Assembly: GCF_033783015.1 (NCBI RefSeq)
Contig: NZ_CP123907.1
Span: 2,046,001 to 2,110,000 of the forward strand
Origin: Corynebacterium sp. 21KM1197
GTDB lineage: Bacteria; Actinomycetota; Actinomycetes; Mycobacteriales; Mycobacteriaceae
Length of the DNA stretch: 64,000 nt
Direction of reading: 5' to 3'
The position numbers were made by a program, and so were the translations under genes. The notes below the pieces were generated by a model. That model saw nothing but the letters and a program-made list of their open reading frames with translations. It was not told the DNA's origin and did not search any database. Positions 10,884 to 19,692 of this stretch are shown piece after piece; positions within the stretch are counted from its first letter, which is position 1; each line of letters starts with the position of its first letter.

Positions 10884-12239
10884 ATGATTGATACGCAGGC
10901 AGTCCGCACGGCGGTCCTGGGCGACCGCGACACCATCTTTACCCAGCTCAGCGAGATCGTTTCCTATCATTCCGTGCACGGGGATCCCGCGCTGGCCGAT
11001 CAGGCGGCCGGGGCCGCGCGGTGGGTACACGAGGCCCTCACCCAGGCTGGTCTGGAGGTAGAGGCCATCACCACCGCCGATGGCTCCACCGCGCTCATCG
11101 GCACCCGCAAGGCCGGCGAGGGGCAGCCCACGGTGCTGCTGTATTGCCATCACGACGTCGTCCCCGCCGGTGATCCTGCCGCCTGGACGAACGATCCCTG
11201 CACCCTCACCGAGCGCGAGGGCCGCTGGTACGGGCGCGGCGCGGCGGACTGCAAGGGCAACCTGGTTATGCACCTGGCCGCCCTGCGCGCGGTGACCGCC
11301 GCCGGAGGCACCAAAGTGGGCATCACCGTGGTGGTGGAGGGCTCCGAGGAAAAGGGTGGCGAGGGGCTGGATACCCTCATCGAGGAACGCCCCGAACTCT
11401 TTGCCGCCGACGCCATCATGATCGCCGATACCGGCAACGCCGCCGTGGGCACCCCCACCCTCACCACCTCCCTGCGCGGCGGGGCGCAACTCACCGTCAC
11501 CATGCGCACCCTGGAGGCCCCCGTGCACTCCGGCCTCTTCGGCGGTGCCGCGCCCGACGCCGCCTTTGCCCTGGTGCGCGCGCTCGACTCGCTGCGCGAC
11601 ATGGAGGGCCGCACCGTGATCGAGGGCGTGGATACCTCCGCACGCTGGGAGGGTGAACCCTACACCCCCGAGGACTTCCGCAAGGACGCCGGCGTGCTCG
11701 ACGGCGTGCGCCTGACCGGCAGCAGTAACGACGCCCCCGCCGACTTCCTCTGGGCGCGGCCCGCCGTGAGCATCACGGGGCTGACCTCCACGCCGGTCTC
11801 CGAGGCCGTCAATGCCGTGGCCCCGGTGGCCCAGGCCAAGATCAACCTGCGCGTGCCCGCCGGAATGTCCGCTGCCAAGACCGCCGAGGCCGTGGCCGAG
11901 CACCTGCACAAGCACACGCCCTGGGGAGCGAAGATCGAGGTGGAGATTGATGACGCCAATGACGGCTTTGCCACCGATGTGAACGCCCCCGCGCTGAGCC
12001 TATTGCGCGATTGCCTGGCCGAGGCCTACGGCACCGAGCACTCCGCCACCCTAGGCTCCGGCGGCTCCATCCCCCTGACCACCAAGTTGCAGGAGGCCCA
12101 CCCGAACGCGGAGATCGCCCTGTTCGGAGTGGAGGAGCCGCAGTGCCTGATCCACTCCGCCGATGAATCCGTGGACCCCACGGAGATTGAGCACGTGGCC
12201 ATCGCGGAGGCGCTTTTCCTGCTGCGCTACGGAAAGTAA
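10884..12239 (+). CDS. M20-family metallopeptidase (dipeptidase type)
   Basis: Cytosolic zinc exopeptidase of 451 residues. The first metal motif is LLYCHHDVVPAGDPAAW, the second GRGAADCKGN, followed by the catalytic VEGSEEKGGEGLD segment and a bacterial dimerisation domain; a late metal-ligand region TLGSGGSIPLT and a C-terminal LIHSADESVD are as expected for M20 dipeptidases. The frame is open upstream to 10824, but I choose ATG 10884 because TAGGCT stands 7 nt before it (leaderless layout) and upstream codons lie in the groEL2 operator. Substrate not determinable. Confidence 0.9.
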   Translation: MIDTQAVRTAVLGDRDTIFTQLSEIVSYHSVHGDPALADQAAGAARWVHEALTQAGLEVEAITTADGSTALIGTRKAGEGQPTVLLYCHHDVVPAGDPAAWTNDPCTLTEREGRWYGRGAADCKGNLVMHLAALRAVTAAGGTKVGITVVVEGSEEKGGEGLDTLIEERPELFAADAIMIADTGNAAVGTPTLTTSLRGGAQLTVTMRTLEAPVHSGLFGGAAPDAAFALVRALDSLRDMEGRTVIEGVDTSARWEGEPYTPEDFRKDAGVLDGVRLTGSSNDAPADFLWARPAVSITGLTSTPVSEAVNAVAPVAQAKINLRVPAGMSAAKTAEAVAEHLHKHTPWGAKIEVEIDDANDGFATDVNAPALSLLRDCLAEAYGTEHSATLGSGGSIPLTTKLQEAHPNAEIALFGVEEPQCLIHSADESVDPTEIEHVAIAEALFLLRYGK

Positions 12240-12241
12240 CT

Positions 12242-12277
12242 TTGACGTCCATCACCCCGTGATGTAAGCTGCCCCAC
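12242..12277 (+). promoter_or_regulatory. promoter of the leader peptide / LeuA-domain gene
   Basis: -35 TTGACG (12242-12247), a 17-bp spacer and -10 TAAGCT (12265-12270), followed by 7 nt and the leader-peptide ATG at 12278. It starts two bases after the M20 stop codon. This is one of the best-matching promoters in the window and predicts a transcript beginning at or next to the leader-peptide start codon. Confidence 0.8.
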
Positions 12278-12340
12278 ATGCTTCGCATCGTCGTTTCTCT
12301 TCAGCGAGTAGCCAAGGCTACGTACCCCAGTGCGGGATAG
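12278..12340 (+). CDS. 20-residue leader peptide rich in branched-chain residues
   Basis: Short frame MLRIVVSLQRV... ending at TAG 12338-12340. Six of the first eleven residues are Leu, Ile or Val, as in leader peptides that sense branched-chain amino acids. The start is placed 7 nt after a -10 box, so it would be read on a leaderless mRNA. Its codons 7 onward form the 5' strands of the stems in the leader RNA, and its stop lies in the loop of hairpin B, so ribosome position would change RNA folding. Existence as a translated peptide is inferred. Confidence 0.65.
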   Translation: MLRIVVSLQRVAKATYPSAG

Positions 12341-12404
12341 GGACTGACCCCCGCACTTGGGGGAGTAGTCGTTAAACCACCCGCACCTTGAAGAGAGTCG
12401 GTCC
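12296..12404 (+). promoter_or_regulatory. structured mRNA leader with pseudoknot (LEU-element-like)
   Basis: Closing stem TCTCTTC (12296-12302) with GAAGAGA (12390-12396); hairpin A GTAGC (12308-12312) with GCTAC (12317-12321); hairpin B CCCCAGTGCGGG (12325-12336) with CCCGCACTTGGGG (12350-12362, one bulge). Loop B GGACTGAC (12341-12348) pairs over 8 bp (one G-U) with GTCGGTCC (12397-12404) directly after the closing stem, forming a pseudoknot. A conserved pseudoknot named the LEU element has been described upstream of actinobacterial leuA operons; this matches that description in form, although I cannot align it here. No U-tract follows, so control of translation rather than termination is likelier. 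Confidence 0.7.
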
Positions 12405-12441
12405 ACCCCACTCAATCCCACACAGGATAGGACCGATCACG

Positions 12442-12930
12442 ATGCACACCCTCACCCCCACCTCCCAGCCCACCCTCCTCAACGATCCTTTCCAGCAGCG
12501 CTACCGCCTGCACCCGCTGCCGCGCGGCCTGCGTGAGGAGGCCACGGACATGAGCTGGAACCTCTTTCGAGCCACCTACAGCCCCGAGGCGGAACTGACC
12601 ATCACCGGGCTGGACGAGGAACCACTCACCTACCACGAGTTCCGCTACACCCTCCAGGCCACCCGGAGATCCAAGACTCAGCCCGCCCGGCACTCCCGCC
12701 ACCAGATCCTCGCCTCCGGCCCCGCCAGCGCCTGCACCGCCTTCCTGGCCAGCCAGGGCCGCCCGGTGGAGATCCTGCGCTTCCACCAGCGCTCCCTCTT
12801 TGAGGCCACCGCCACCTTTATCCTGGGACATCACGGCAGCCGCACCGCCTGGGCGATGGGCCTGGGAGCCACGCCGGAGCAATCGCTCGCCCAGGGCCTC
12901 AGTTGTGCCGCAGCGAGGCTGCATGAATAG
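12442..12930 (+). CDS. stand-alone LeuA allosteric (regulatory) domain-like protein
   Basis: 162-residue protein resembling the C-terminal leucine-binding dimer domain of 2-isopropylmalate synthase: ASGPASACTAFLASQGRPVEI matches the GPVDAF...LG..V opening, and TAWAMGLGATPEQSLAQGLSCAA matches the VWGVGID...TASLKAVVSAVNR ending. No TIM-barrel catalytic domain is present before it. Start ATG 12442 is set by GGATAGGA 9 nt upstream; the frame upstream lies in the structured leader. The leader resembles a leuA control element, which supports a role in branched-chain sensing, for example as an effector-binding partner of LeuA. It is followed after 41 bp by the osmoprotectant importer operon, which has its own start signals. 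Function unproven. Confidence 0.65.
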   Translation: MHTLTPTSQPTLLNDPFQQRYRLHPLPRGLREEATDMSWNLFRATYSPEAELTITGLDEEPLTYHEFRYTLQATRRSKTQPARHSRHQILASGPASACTAFLASQGRPVEILRFHQRSLFEATATFILGHHGSRTAWAMGLGATPEQSLAQGLSCAAARLHE

Positions 12931-12971
12931 AACTGGTATTCTAGTGCCCCAACGCGGCAGAAGGAGGCACC

Positions 12972-13784
12972 ATGATCACGTTCGAGAGGGTAAGCAAGCG
13001 CTACCCCGATGGCTCCCTCGCGGTGGAGGACTTTTCCCTGCACGTACCCTCCGGGCATATCGTCTCCCTCGTGGGCTCCTCCGGTTCCGGCAAAACCACC
13101 CTGCTGCGCATGGTCAATCGCATGACCGAGCCCAGCAGCGGGCGCGTGCTCATTGCTGGTTCCGATGTTCTATCCCGGCCCGCCGTGCAGTTACGCAGGG
13201 AAATCGGGTACGTACTGCAATCCGGCGGGCTGCTGCCGCACAAAACGGTGGCGGATAACATCGCCGTCGTGCCGCGCCTCCTTGGCTCGCCCCGCAACCA
13301 GGCCCGGCACCGCGCCGCAGAACTCATGGAGCACATGGGTCTTGATCCCTCCCTGGCCCGGCGCTATCCACACCAACTTTCGGGAGGCCAGCAGCAGCGG
13401 GTGGGGGTGGCCCGCGCGCTCGCCGCCGATCCCGCCATCGTGCTCATGGACGAACCCTTTGGCGCCCTCGACCCCATCGTTCGGCGGGATCTTCAAGACC
13501 ACCTGCTGCGCCTGCACAAGGACTTGCAAAAGACCATTCTCCTGGTCACGCACGACATGGACGAGGCCCTGCGGCTCAGCAACACCGTGGTGATCCTGGA
13601 CAAACCCGGCAAGGTGATCCAGCAAGGCAGCCCAGCGGAGATCCTGACCCAGCCCCGTTCCGATTTTGTGCGCAGGTTCTTAGGCACCGCCACCGGCACC
13701 ACCCGCCTCACCGTGCGCACCATCAACGGCTCCCGCGTGGCCACCAATCCCCAGGGCATTCCCGTGGGGGTCATAGCGGAATGA
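12972..13784 (+). CDS. opuCA: osmoprotectant ABC importer, ATP-binding protein (OpuCA/ProV type)
   Basis: ATPase of a quaternary-amine importer (betaine, carnitine, choline or a related zwitterion). In 270 residues: Walker [10 protein letters not shown], the Q-loop [14 protein letters not shown], signature [15 protein letters not shown], Walker [14 protein letters not shown] and the switch histidine VTHDMDEAL. The HKTV segment after the Q-loop and the short C-terminal extension fit the OpuC/ProV subgroup; a full tandem CBS pair is absent, so CBS-based ionic-strength sensing is unlikely. AGAAGGAGG precedes the ATG. It overlaps the first permease gene by 4 bp. Confidence 0.88.
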   Translation: MITFERVSKRYPDGSLAVEDFSLHVPSGHIVSLVGSSGSGKTTLLRMVNRMTEPSSGRVLIAGSDVLSRPAVQLRREIGYVLQSGGLLPHKTVADNIAVVPRLLGSPRNQARHRAAELMEHMGLDPSLARRYPHQLSGGQQQRVGVARALAADPAIVLMDEPFGALDPIVRRDLQDHLLRLHKDLQKTILLVTHDMDEALRLSNTVVILDKPGKVIQQGSPAEILTQPRSDFVRRFLGTATGTTRLTVRTINGSRVATNPQGIPVGVIAE

Positions 13785-14416
13785 CGTGGTTAAGCAATAA
13801 CTGGATTGATGTCCTTGGCCTTGCCGCCACCCACCTGGCGCTCTGCCTCCCCGCGCTTTTCCTCTCCTTATTTATTGCGCTGCCGCTCGGACGCCTAGCG
13901 TTTACCAGACCACGCCTGGGCCGTCCCCTGCTCAATACCGCCGCCCTGCTCTACACCATCCCGGCGCTTCCGCTGCTCATCATCATTCCGCTGATCGTCG
14001 GCCTTCCCCTCCGCTCGCCGCTGACCATGATTCTGGCGCTCACGGTGTATGGGGTGGCCCTGCTCGTGCGCTCGGTCGCGGACGGCTTTAGCTCCGTCGA
14101 TCAACGGGTGCGCGAGGGGGCCATCGCCACCGGCTTTTCCCGCCGTTCCCTTCTCTGGCAGGTAGACCTCCCCCTGTCCGCCCCGGTGATCCTCGCCGGG
14201 CTGCGCGTGGTGGCCTCCTCCACGATGGGCCTAGTGACCATCGGGGCGCTCGTGGGAATCCCCAGCCTGGGCACCCTCATCACCGACGGCTTCCAGCGCA
14301 ACATCACCGCGGAGGTACTCACCGGCGTGTTCGTCACGGTGTTCTTGGCATTGCTTATCGACGTCACCCTGCAATTCCTTGGCCGCCTCCTCACCCCTTG
14401 GAAGGCGCCCACATGA
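13781..14416 (+). CDS. opuCB: osmoprotectant ABC importer, permease (OpuCB type)
   Basis: Inner-membrane permease of 211 residues with about six hydrophobic segments. The EAA-like coupling loop VREGAIATGFSRRSLLWQVDLPLSAPVILAG is at about residues 108-140, where the ATPase docks. The LYTIPALPLLIIIPLIVGLP segment is typical of OpuCB/YehW-type permeases. Starts within the end of opuCA (ATGA overlap) and overlaps the second permease start in the same way, so the four genes are tightly coupled. Confidence 0.85.
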   Translation: MTWLSNNWIDVLGLAATHLALCLPALFLSLFIALPLGRLAFTRPRLGRPLLNTAALLYTIPALPLLIIIPLIVGLPLRSPLTMILALTVYGVALLVRSVADGFSSVDQRVREGAIATGFSRRSLLWQVDLPLSAPVILAGLRVVASSTMGLVTIGALVGIPSLGTLITDGFQRNITAEVLTGVFVTVFLALLIDVTLQFLGRLLTPWKAPT

Positions 14417-15087
14417 GTTACGTGCATGAGGCTCTCTCCTGGCTCGGCAGCGGAGCGTCCTGGGCTGGCCCCGGTGGCATCGCCGCCCGCCTCCTGGAGC
14501 ACCTCTGGCTCACGCTCCTCGTGGTGGGGGCGGCCGGGCTTCTCGCCATTCCGCTGGGCCTCGTTATCGGCCACTGCCGCCGGGGAGCCGGAACCATCGG
14601 GGCCCTCACCGGGGCAGCCCGCGCGGTACCCACCCTGGGGGTGCTCACCCTCTTTGGCCTGTGGCTGGGGATTGGGGTGCAGGCCCCGTTCCTGGCCCTG
14701 GTGATCCTGGCTATCCCCTCCCTCCTCGCCGGAGCCTATTCCGGAGTGTTCTCCCTCGATCCCACCATCGCCTCCGCTTCCCGGGCCATTGGCATGTCCC
14801 CCGTCCAGGTGCTCACCCGGGTGGAGGTTCCCCTAGCCCTGCCCGTGCTCATCGGCGGTGTGCGCGCCGCCACCCTCCAGGTGGTTTCCACCGCCACGCT
14901 GGCGGCCTATACCGCAGATTATGGCCTGGGGAGATTCCTCTTTACCGGGCTGAAGTCCAGGGATTACTCCCTCATGCTGGCCTCCTCCCTGCTGGTGATC
15001 GCCCTGGCACTCGCACTCGATCTTCTCCTGGGAGCGCTGCAACGCCACGCCCAGCGCCACATTCCCACCTCGGAGGTTCACCCGTGA
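14413..15087 (+). CDS. opuCD: osmoprotectant ABC importer, second permease (OpuCD type)
   Basis: Second permease, 224 residues, with the TGAARAVPTLGVLTLFGLWLGIG segment characteristic of this subfamily and the coupling loop ASASRAIGMSPVQVLTRVEVPLALPVLIGG. An earlier in-frame start exists at 14398, but ATG 14413 overlapping the upstream stop (ATGA) is preferred, as for its neighbours. Its stop overlaps the start of the binding-protein gene by one base (TGATG). Confidence 0.85.
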   Translation: MSYVHEALSWLGSGASWAGPGGIAARLLEHLWLTLLVVGAAGLLAIPLGLVIGHCRRGAGTIGALTGAARAVPTLGVLTLFGLWLGIGVQAPFLALVILAIPSLLAGAYSGVFSLDPTIASASRAIGMSPVQVLTRVEVPLALPVLIGGVRAATLQVVSTATLAAYTADYGLGRFLFTGLKSRDYSLMLASSLLVIALALALDLLLGALQRHAQRHIPTSEVHP

Positions 15088-16013
15088 TGCATCCTGTTTC
15101 CCGCCGCCGCTTCATCGTGCTTCTCCTCGGCACCGCCGTGGGCCTGGCCGGGTGCACGCGCCACGATCCCCTCGCTGCTCCCGGCGCGGGAGCAGGCTCC
15201 TCCACGATCGTCGTGGGCTCCCAGGACTATTACTCCAATGAGATACTCGCGGAAATATACGCCCAGGGGTTGGAGCGGGCGGGCTTTACGGTGGATCGCC
15301 AGTTTCGCATTGGTCAGCGCGAGGTTTATCTCCCGGAGATAGAGGCGGGCGGCATCAGCCTTATCCCGGAATACACCGGAAACTTGTTGCAGTACTGGGA
15401 ACCGCAAGCCACCTCCGGGGACTCCGCCGAGATCTACGCGCAGTTGCTGCGCCACGCGCCGTCGGAAGTGAGCGTCCTGGAGCAATCCTCCGCCACGGAT
15501 CAGGATTCTTACACGGTGACCAGCGAATTTTCCCAGAAGTGGGGCGTCACCGGCGTGGCGGACCTCGCTCGCGTGTCCGGCCCGCTGCGCTACGGCGCTC
15601 CCTCCGAGGCGGAATCGCGCCCCTACGGTCCGCGCGGCCTGGCGGATGCCTACGGGGTGGAGGTGGACTTTACCCCCATTGAGGATTCGGGTGGGCCGCT
15701 CACACTCAAGGCACTCAGGGACAACGACGTCCAGGTGGCTAATATCTACAGCGCGGACCCCGCTGTCGAAGCCAATGGTCTAGTAACCTTGGAGGACCCT
15801 CGAGGCCTCCTGCTGCCCTCCCACGTGGTTCCCCTCGCCCACACCAACCTCGCCCCCGCCGCACGGCGCGTCATCAATGCCATCAGCGCGACCCTCACCA
15901 CCCAGGATCTCATCGACCTAAACGCCCGGAGCGTACAGGAGCAGCAGCGCACGGAGCGGATCGCGCGCGAGTGGTGGGAGTCGCACCCCGAGATCCCCCT
16001 GGGCGTCGATTAG
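15087..16013 (+). CDS. opuCC: osmoprotectant ABC importer, substrate-binding lipoprotein (OpuCC type)
   Basis: Cell-surface binding protein of 308 residues. MHPVSRRRFIVLLLGTAVGLAGC carries a lipobox (LAGC, Cys23) and an RRRF twin-arginine-like run. The mature part begins STIVVGSQDYYSNEILAEIYAQGLE and has ISLIPEYTGNLLQYW, both typical of the OpuAC/OpuCC glycine-betaine-binding fold. I start at ATG 15087, which overlaps the upstream stop; the long open frame before it is a shadow of the permease. Ligand class is inferred; carnitine, betaine and ergothioneine cannot be separated by eye. Confidence 0.87.
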   Translation: MHPVSRRRFIVLLLGTAVGLAGCTRHDPLAAPGAGAGSSTIVVGSQDYYSNEILAEIYAQGLERAGFTVDRQFRIGQREVYLPEIEAGGISLIPEYTGNLLQYWEPQATSGDSAEIYAQLLRHAPSEVSVLEQSSATDQDSYTVTSEFSQKWGVTGVADLARVSGPLRYGAPSEAESRPYGPRGLADAYGVEVDFTPIEDSGGPLTLKALRDNDVQVANIYSADPAVEANGLVTLEDPRGLLLPSHVVPLAHTNLAPAARRVINAISATLTTQDLIDLNARSVQEQQRTERIAREWWESHPEIPLGVD

Positions 16014-16258
16014 CCGCTATGTAGCGCAGTCCACTCGCTACCGCTGACGTGTATTCATAGGTACACTCTTCATTGTTGGCTGCACCCATAAACGCCACTG
16101 GAAACTGGATCGTGGTTACCTCACCGCACTCGCGCGTCAGTATTCGAGGGGATTGACGTGGACTGGATTCTGCGCTCACGCAGGCAGTGCCGTTAAGGCG
16201 TGGGGAAGGCTGCCCGCTTGTCCTGCCCGCTCTATTCACAAAGGAGAGCGACCACCAC

Positions 16259-19198
16259 GTGTTGATCCTACTGGGTATCCTCACCGCCGCTGCGGTGCTC
16301 GCCCCCGTGCTCATCAGAACCCTGGGCCGCCCCGCCTTCTGCGTGCTCGCGCTCGCTCCCCTGGCGGGCTTTGCGTGGGTGCTGCAACAATTCCTCTCCG
16401 GCCCCCTGGGGCGGGGGGAGGAGATTGTCTCCCACACCGGCTGGCTCTCCACCCTGAACATGAACATCGTGTTCCGGCTGGACGGCCTGGCCGGGATATT
16501 TAGCCTCATCATTCTGGGTGTGGGCGCCCTTGTTCTGCTGTACTGCTGGGGCTACTTTGATTCCAATCCGCGCCGCCTGGCCATCTTCGGTGCACAGATG
16601 GTGGCCTTTTCCATGGCCATGTTCGGGCTGGTCACCTCGGATAGCTTCCTGCTGATGTACATCTTCTGGGAGATCACCTCGGTGCTTTCCTTCCTGCTGG
16701 TGGGCTATTACGGGGAGCGCGCCTCCTCCCGGCGCGCCGCGGGCCAGGCCCTCATGGTGACCACCCTGGGCGGGCTGACCATGCTGGTGGGCTTCATCGT
16801 CCTGGGCCAGTCCAGCGGGATATGGTACTTCTCCGACCTCGGCACCATTCCCGATCTCTCGGCGGTGCCGCACACCACCATCGCCATCATCCTGATCCTG
16901 GCGGGTGCGCTGTCCAAGTCCGCCATCGCTCCCACGCACTTCTGGCTGCCCGGCGCGATGGCCGCCCCCACTCCGGTCTCCGCGTATCTGCATTCCGCCG
17001 CGATGGTCAAGGCGGGCATTTACCTCGTGGCGCGCCTGGCCCCGGATATGCACGTGGTACAGACCTGGCACCTGGTGATTATCCCGGTGGGCATTTTCAC
17101 CATGCTGATGTCCGGGTGGATGGCGCTGCGGCAAAAGGATCTGAAGCTGATCCTGGCCTACGGCACGGTCTCCCAGCTGGGTTTCCTCATGGCGGTGATC
17201 TCCGTGGGATCGCGCGAGGCCATGATGGCCGGGCTGGCACTGACCTGCGCGCACTCCCTGTTCAAGGCCACGCTCTTCATGGTGGTGGGCGCGATCGACC
17301 ACACCACCGGCACCCGCAATACGCAGGAACTCTCCGGCCTGTGGCGCAAGCAGCCGTATATTTTCGCCATAGCGGCCTTGGCGGCGGCGTCGATGGCCGG
17401 TATTCCGCCTCTCTTTGGCTTCGTGGCCAAGGAGGCCGCCCTGGAGGCGATCCTGCACGAGGGCCTGCTGGTGGGCATGCCCGGGCGGCTCATGCTGGTG
17501 GGCATGGTGCTGGGCTCGATCCTCACCATGACGTACAGTTGCTTCTTCCTCTACGGTGCCTTTGCCACCAAGCCGCAGAGCCACCCCACCGGGGGCGGGA
17601 TCTCGGAGCCGGTGGCCACCATGCACTCCATTGGCCCCAAGTTGTACCTGGCTCCCACCCTCCTGATGATCCTGACCATCGCGCTGGGCGTGTACCCGCC
17701 GCTGATCGGTGACTTCATTGATTCCTACCTCGACGCAGCCTTCCCCGCCGAGCCGGGAGAAAAGGTGGCGCACCTGGCCCTATGGCATGGTTTGACTCTC
17801 CCGCTGCTGCTTTCCGCGGTGATCGTGGCCTCCGGCGCCCTGCTGTTCTGGCAGCGCCACCTGCTGCGCTATCTCCAATCGGAGGAGCCCGCCCTGGGCA
17901 GCGCCGATGGTGCTTATGATGCGGTGCTGATGTTCTTCCGCCGCGTCTCCCTGCGGCTGACGGCATCCACCCAGCGCGGTTCCCTCATGGTGAACCTGGG
18001 CATCATCTTTGCGGTACTCACCCTGCTTCCCCTCGCCGCCCTCATCGCGGGCGATCGCAATGACATCCGCATGGAGCTGTGGGGCAGCCCCTGGCAGGCG
18101 GTGCTGGCGGTGATCATCGTGGCCATGGCCATCGGGGCCACCCTCACGCACAACAGGCTCTCCGGGGTCATCATGGTGGGCGTGACGGGTTATAGCCTGG
18201 CCATGATCTTTGCCCTGCACGGCGCGCCCGACCTCGCGCTCACGCAGGTACTGGTGGAGACCATCGTGATGGTGGTGTTCATGCTGGTGCTGCGCAAGAT
18301 GCCCACGAACACGGAGTGGCGAGGCACGCCCAAGGGCAACCGCAACCGCGCGTGGTTGTCCATCGCGGTGGGTCTTTCCGTGACCATCGTCGCTCTCTTT
18401 GCGCTGAATGCGCGGCAGGCGGCGTCGATAGCCGAGTACATTCCCGACCTCGCCTATGAGATCGGGCATGGTGCCAACGCCGTGAACGTGCTGCTGGTGG
18501 ATCTGCGCGCCTGGGATACCCTGGGCGAGATCTCCGTGCTGGTCATCGCGGCCACCGGCGTGGCCTCCCTGATCTACGGCACCCGTTCCTTCGCCCGTGC
18601 CTCGCGCCGCCCGACCCTCAGCGCGGTGGGGCGGCGCTGGCTGTCTGCCGAGATTGACTCGGAAAAGGCCCAGAACCGCTCCCTCATGGTGGACGTGATC
18701 ACGCGCATTTCCTTCCCCTCCATGATCGTGCTGTCCATGTACTTCTTCTTTGCCGGGCACAACGCCCCCGGCGGCGGCTTTGCCGGCGGACTCGTGGCCG
18801 CCCTGGCGCTCAGCCTGCGCTACCTCGCCGGCGGCCGCGCGGAGCTGGAGGAGGCCCTGCCTATCGACGCCGGGCGTCTCCTCGGCTCCGGTCTGCTACT
18901 CTCCGCGCTCGCGGCGATCTGGCCGATGTTCCTGGGCCGCCCGCCGCTGACCACGGAAATCTGGGACTTCACCCTGCCGCTGGTGGGTGAGATGCACCTG
19001 CCCTCCGCGCTGCTTTTCGACGCCGGGGTGTACCTCATCGTGATCGGCCTCATCATGCACATTTTGACCTCGCTGGGCGGGCAGATCGACCAAGACGAGG
19101 CCGCCCGCCGCCAGCGCGCCCGCGATCGCGCGCGCTCGATGGCGCGGGAAGCGCAGCGGCGTCGCCAAGCTACTGCTGCCGGAAAGGAGAATCGCTGA
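16259..19198 (+). CDS. mrpA: Na+/H+ antiporter subunit MrpA fused to MrpB domain
   Basis: Largest subunit of the multi-protein Mrp monovalent-cation/proton antiporter, about 979 residues with some 25 hydrophobic segments. The NuoL-like core is clear (MYIFWEITSVLSFLLVGYY, KSAIAPTHFWLPGAMAAPTPVSAYLHSA, LKLILAYGTVSQLGF), followed by an MrpA C-terminal region and then an MrpB-like domain (MYFFFAGHNAPGGGFAGGLVAALAL). No separate mrpB gene follows, so this is the fused form. Start GTG 16259 is chosen because AGGAGAG stands 10 nt before it; the open frame upstream to 16187 has no membrane-protein character. First gene of a six-gene operon. Confidence 0.92.
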   Translation: MLILLGILTAAAVLAPVLIRTLGRPAFCVLALAPLAGFAWVLQQFLSGPLGRGEEIVSHTGWLSTLNMNIVFRLDGLAGIFSLIILGVGALVLLYCWGYFDSNPRRLAIFGAQMVAFSMAMFGLVTSDSFLLMYIFWEITSVLSFLLVGYYGERASSRRAAGQALMVTTLGGLTMLVGFIVLGQSSGIWYFSDLGTIPDLSAVPHTTIAIILILAGALSKSAIAPTHFWLPGAMAAPTPVSAYLHSAAMVKAGIYLVARLAPDMHVVQTWHLVIIPVGIFTMLMSGWMALRQKDLKLILAYGTVSQLGFLMAVISVGSREAMMAGLALTCAHSLFKATLFMVVGAIDHTTGTRNTQELSGLWRKQPYIFAIAALAAASMAGIPPLFGFVAKEAALEAILHEGLLVGMPGRLMLVGMVLGSILTMTYSCFFLYGAFATKPQSHPTGGGISEPVATMHSIGPKLYLAPTLLMILTIALGVYPPLIGDFIDSYLDAAFPAEPGEKVAHLALWHGLTLPLLLSAVIVASGALLFWQRHLLRYLQSEEPALGSADGAYDAVLMFFRRVSLRLTASTQRGSLMVNLGIIFAVLTLLPLAALIAGDRNDIRMELWGSPWQAVLAVIIVAMAIGATLTHNRLSGVIMVGVTGYSLAMIFALHGAPDLALTQVLVETIVMVVFMLVLRKMPTNTEWRGTPKGNRNRAWLSIAVGLSVTIVALFALNARQAASIAEYIPDLAYEIGHGANAVNVLLVDLRAWDTLGEISVLVIAATGVASLIYGTRSFARASRRPTLSAVGRRWLSAEIDSEKAQNRSLMVDVITRISFPSMIVLSMYFFFAGHNAPGGGFAGGLVAALALSLRYLAGGRAELEEALPIDAGRLLGSGLLLSALAAIWPMFLGRPPLTTEIWDFTLPLVGEMHLPSALLFDAGVYLIVIGLIMHILTSLGGQIDQDEAARRQRARDRARSMAREAQRRRQATAAGKENR

Positions 19199-19200
19199 GA

Positions 19201-19692
19201 ATGGTTGCTAATCTCGTCCTGCTCATCGCCGCAGGAACGCTCATCTCCGCCGGGGTGTACCTGGTGCTGGATCGCGCCATGACCAAGATGATGCTCGGCC
19301 TCATGCTCATTGGTAATGGGGCAAACCTGCTGATCCTCCAGGCCGGGGGTGCGGCGGGCTCCCCGCCCATCATCGGCCGGGAATCGGAACTTTACGGGGA
19401 GGACATCGCGGACCCCCTGGCCCAGGCCATGATCCTCACCGCCATCGTGATCTCCATGGCGATGGTGGCGTTCATTCTCACCCTCGCCTACCGCCAGTAT
19501 CGCTACCGCGCCGCGGACGTGATCGAGGACGATAGCGAGGACGCCGCCATCCTGGCCCGTCCCACCGTGGCCTCGGCTGCCCCCGATCACGATGCCTCCG
19601 ACGATCCCTCCACGGGCCGCATGACCTCCGAGGGAGATAGCTTTGGCCCGCGTTCCTTCGAGTCTCCGGTGAAGGGGGAGGACAATGACTGA
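19201..19692 (+). CDS. mrpC: Na+/H+ antiporter subunit MrpC
   Basis: NuoK-like subunit. The first about 110 residues hold three membrane segments with YLVLDRAMTKMMLGLMLIGNGANLLIL and DPLAQAMILTAIVISMAMVAFILTLAYR, the diagnostic MrpC motifs. The last about 50 residues form an acidic, soluble tail (EDDSEDAAILARP...), longer than in the minimal family member. It starts 2 bp after mrpA and overlaps mrpD by 8 bp. Confidence 0.93.
   Translation: MVANLVLLIAAGTLISAGVYLVLDRAMTKMMLGLMLIGNGANLLILQAGGAAGSPPIIGRESELYGEDIADPLAQAMILTAIVISMAMVAFILTLAYRQYRYRAADVIEDDSEDAAILARPTVASAAPDHDASDDPSTGRMTSEGDSFGPRSFESPVKGEDND

Noticed and set aside
12325..12362. Hairpin B read as a simple intrinsic terminator of the M20 gene
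   Set aside because: No T-run follows, and it is embedded in a larger structure with a pseudoknot and a leader peptide.
16013..16258. Gene or attachment site between the osmoprotectant operon and mrpA
   Set aside because: Only a TTGACG-like hexamer at 16153 and short imperfect repeats; no clear -10 partner, no coding character, no tRNA-like sequence.
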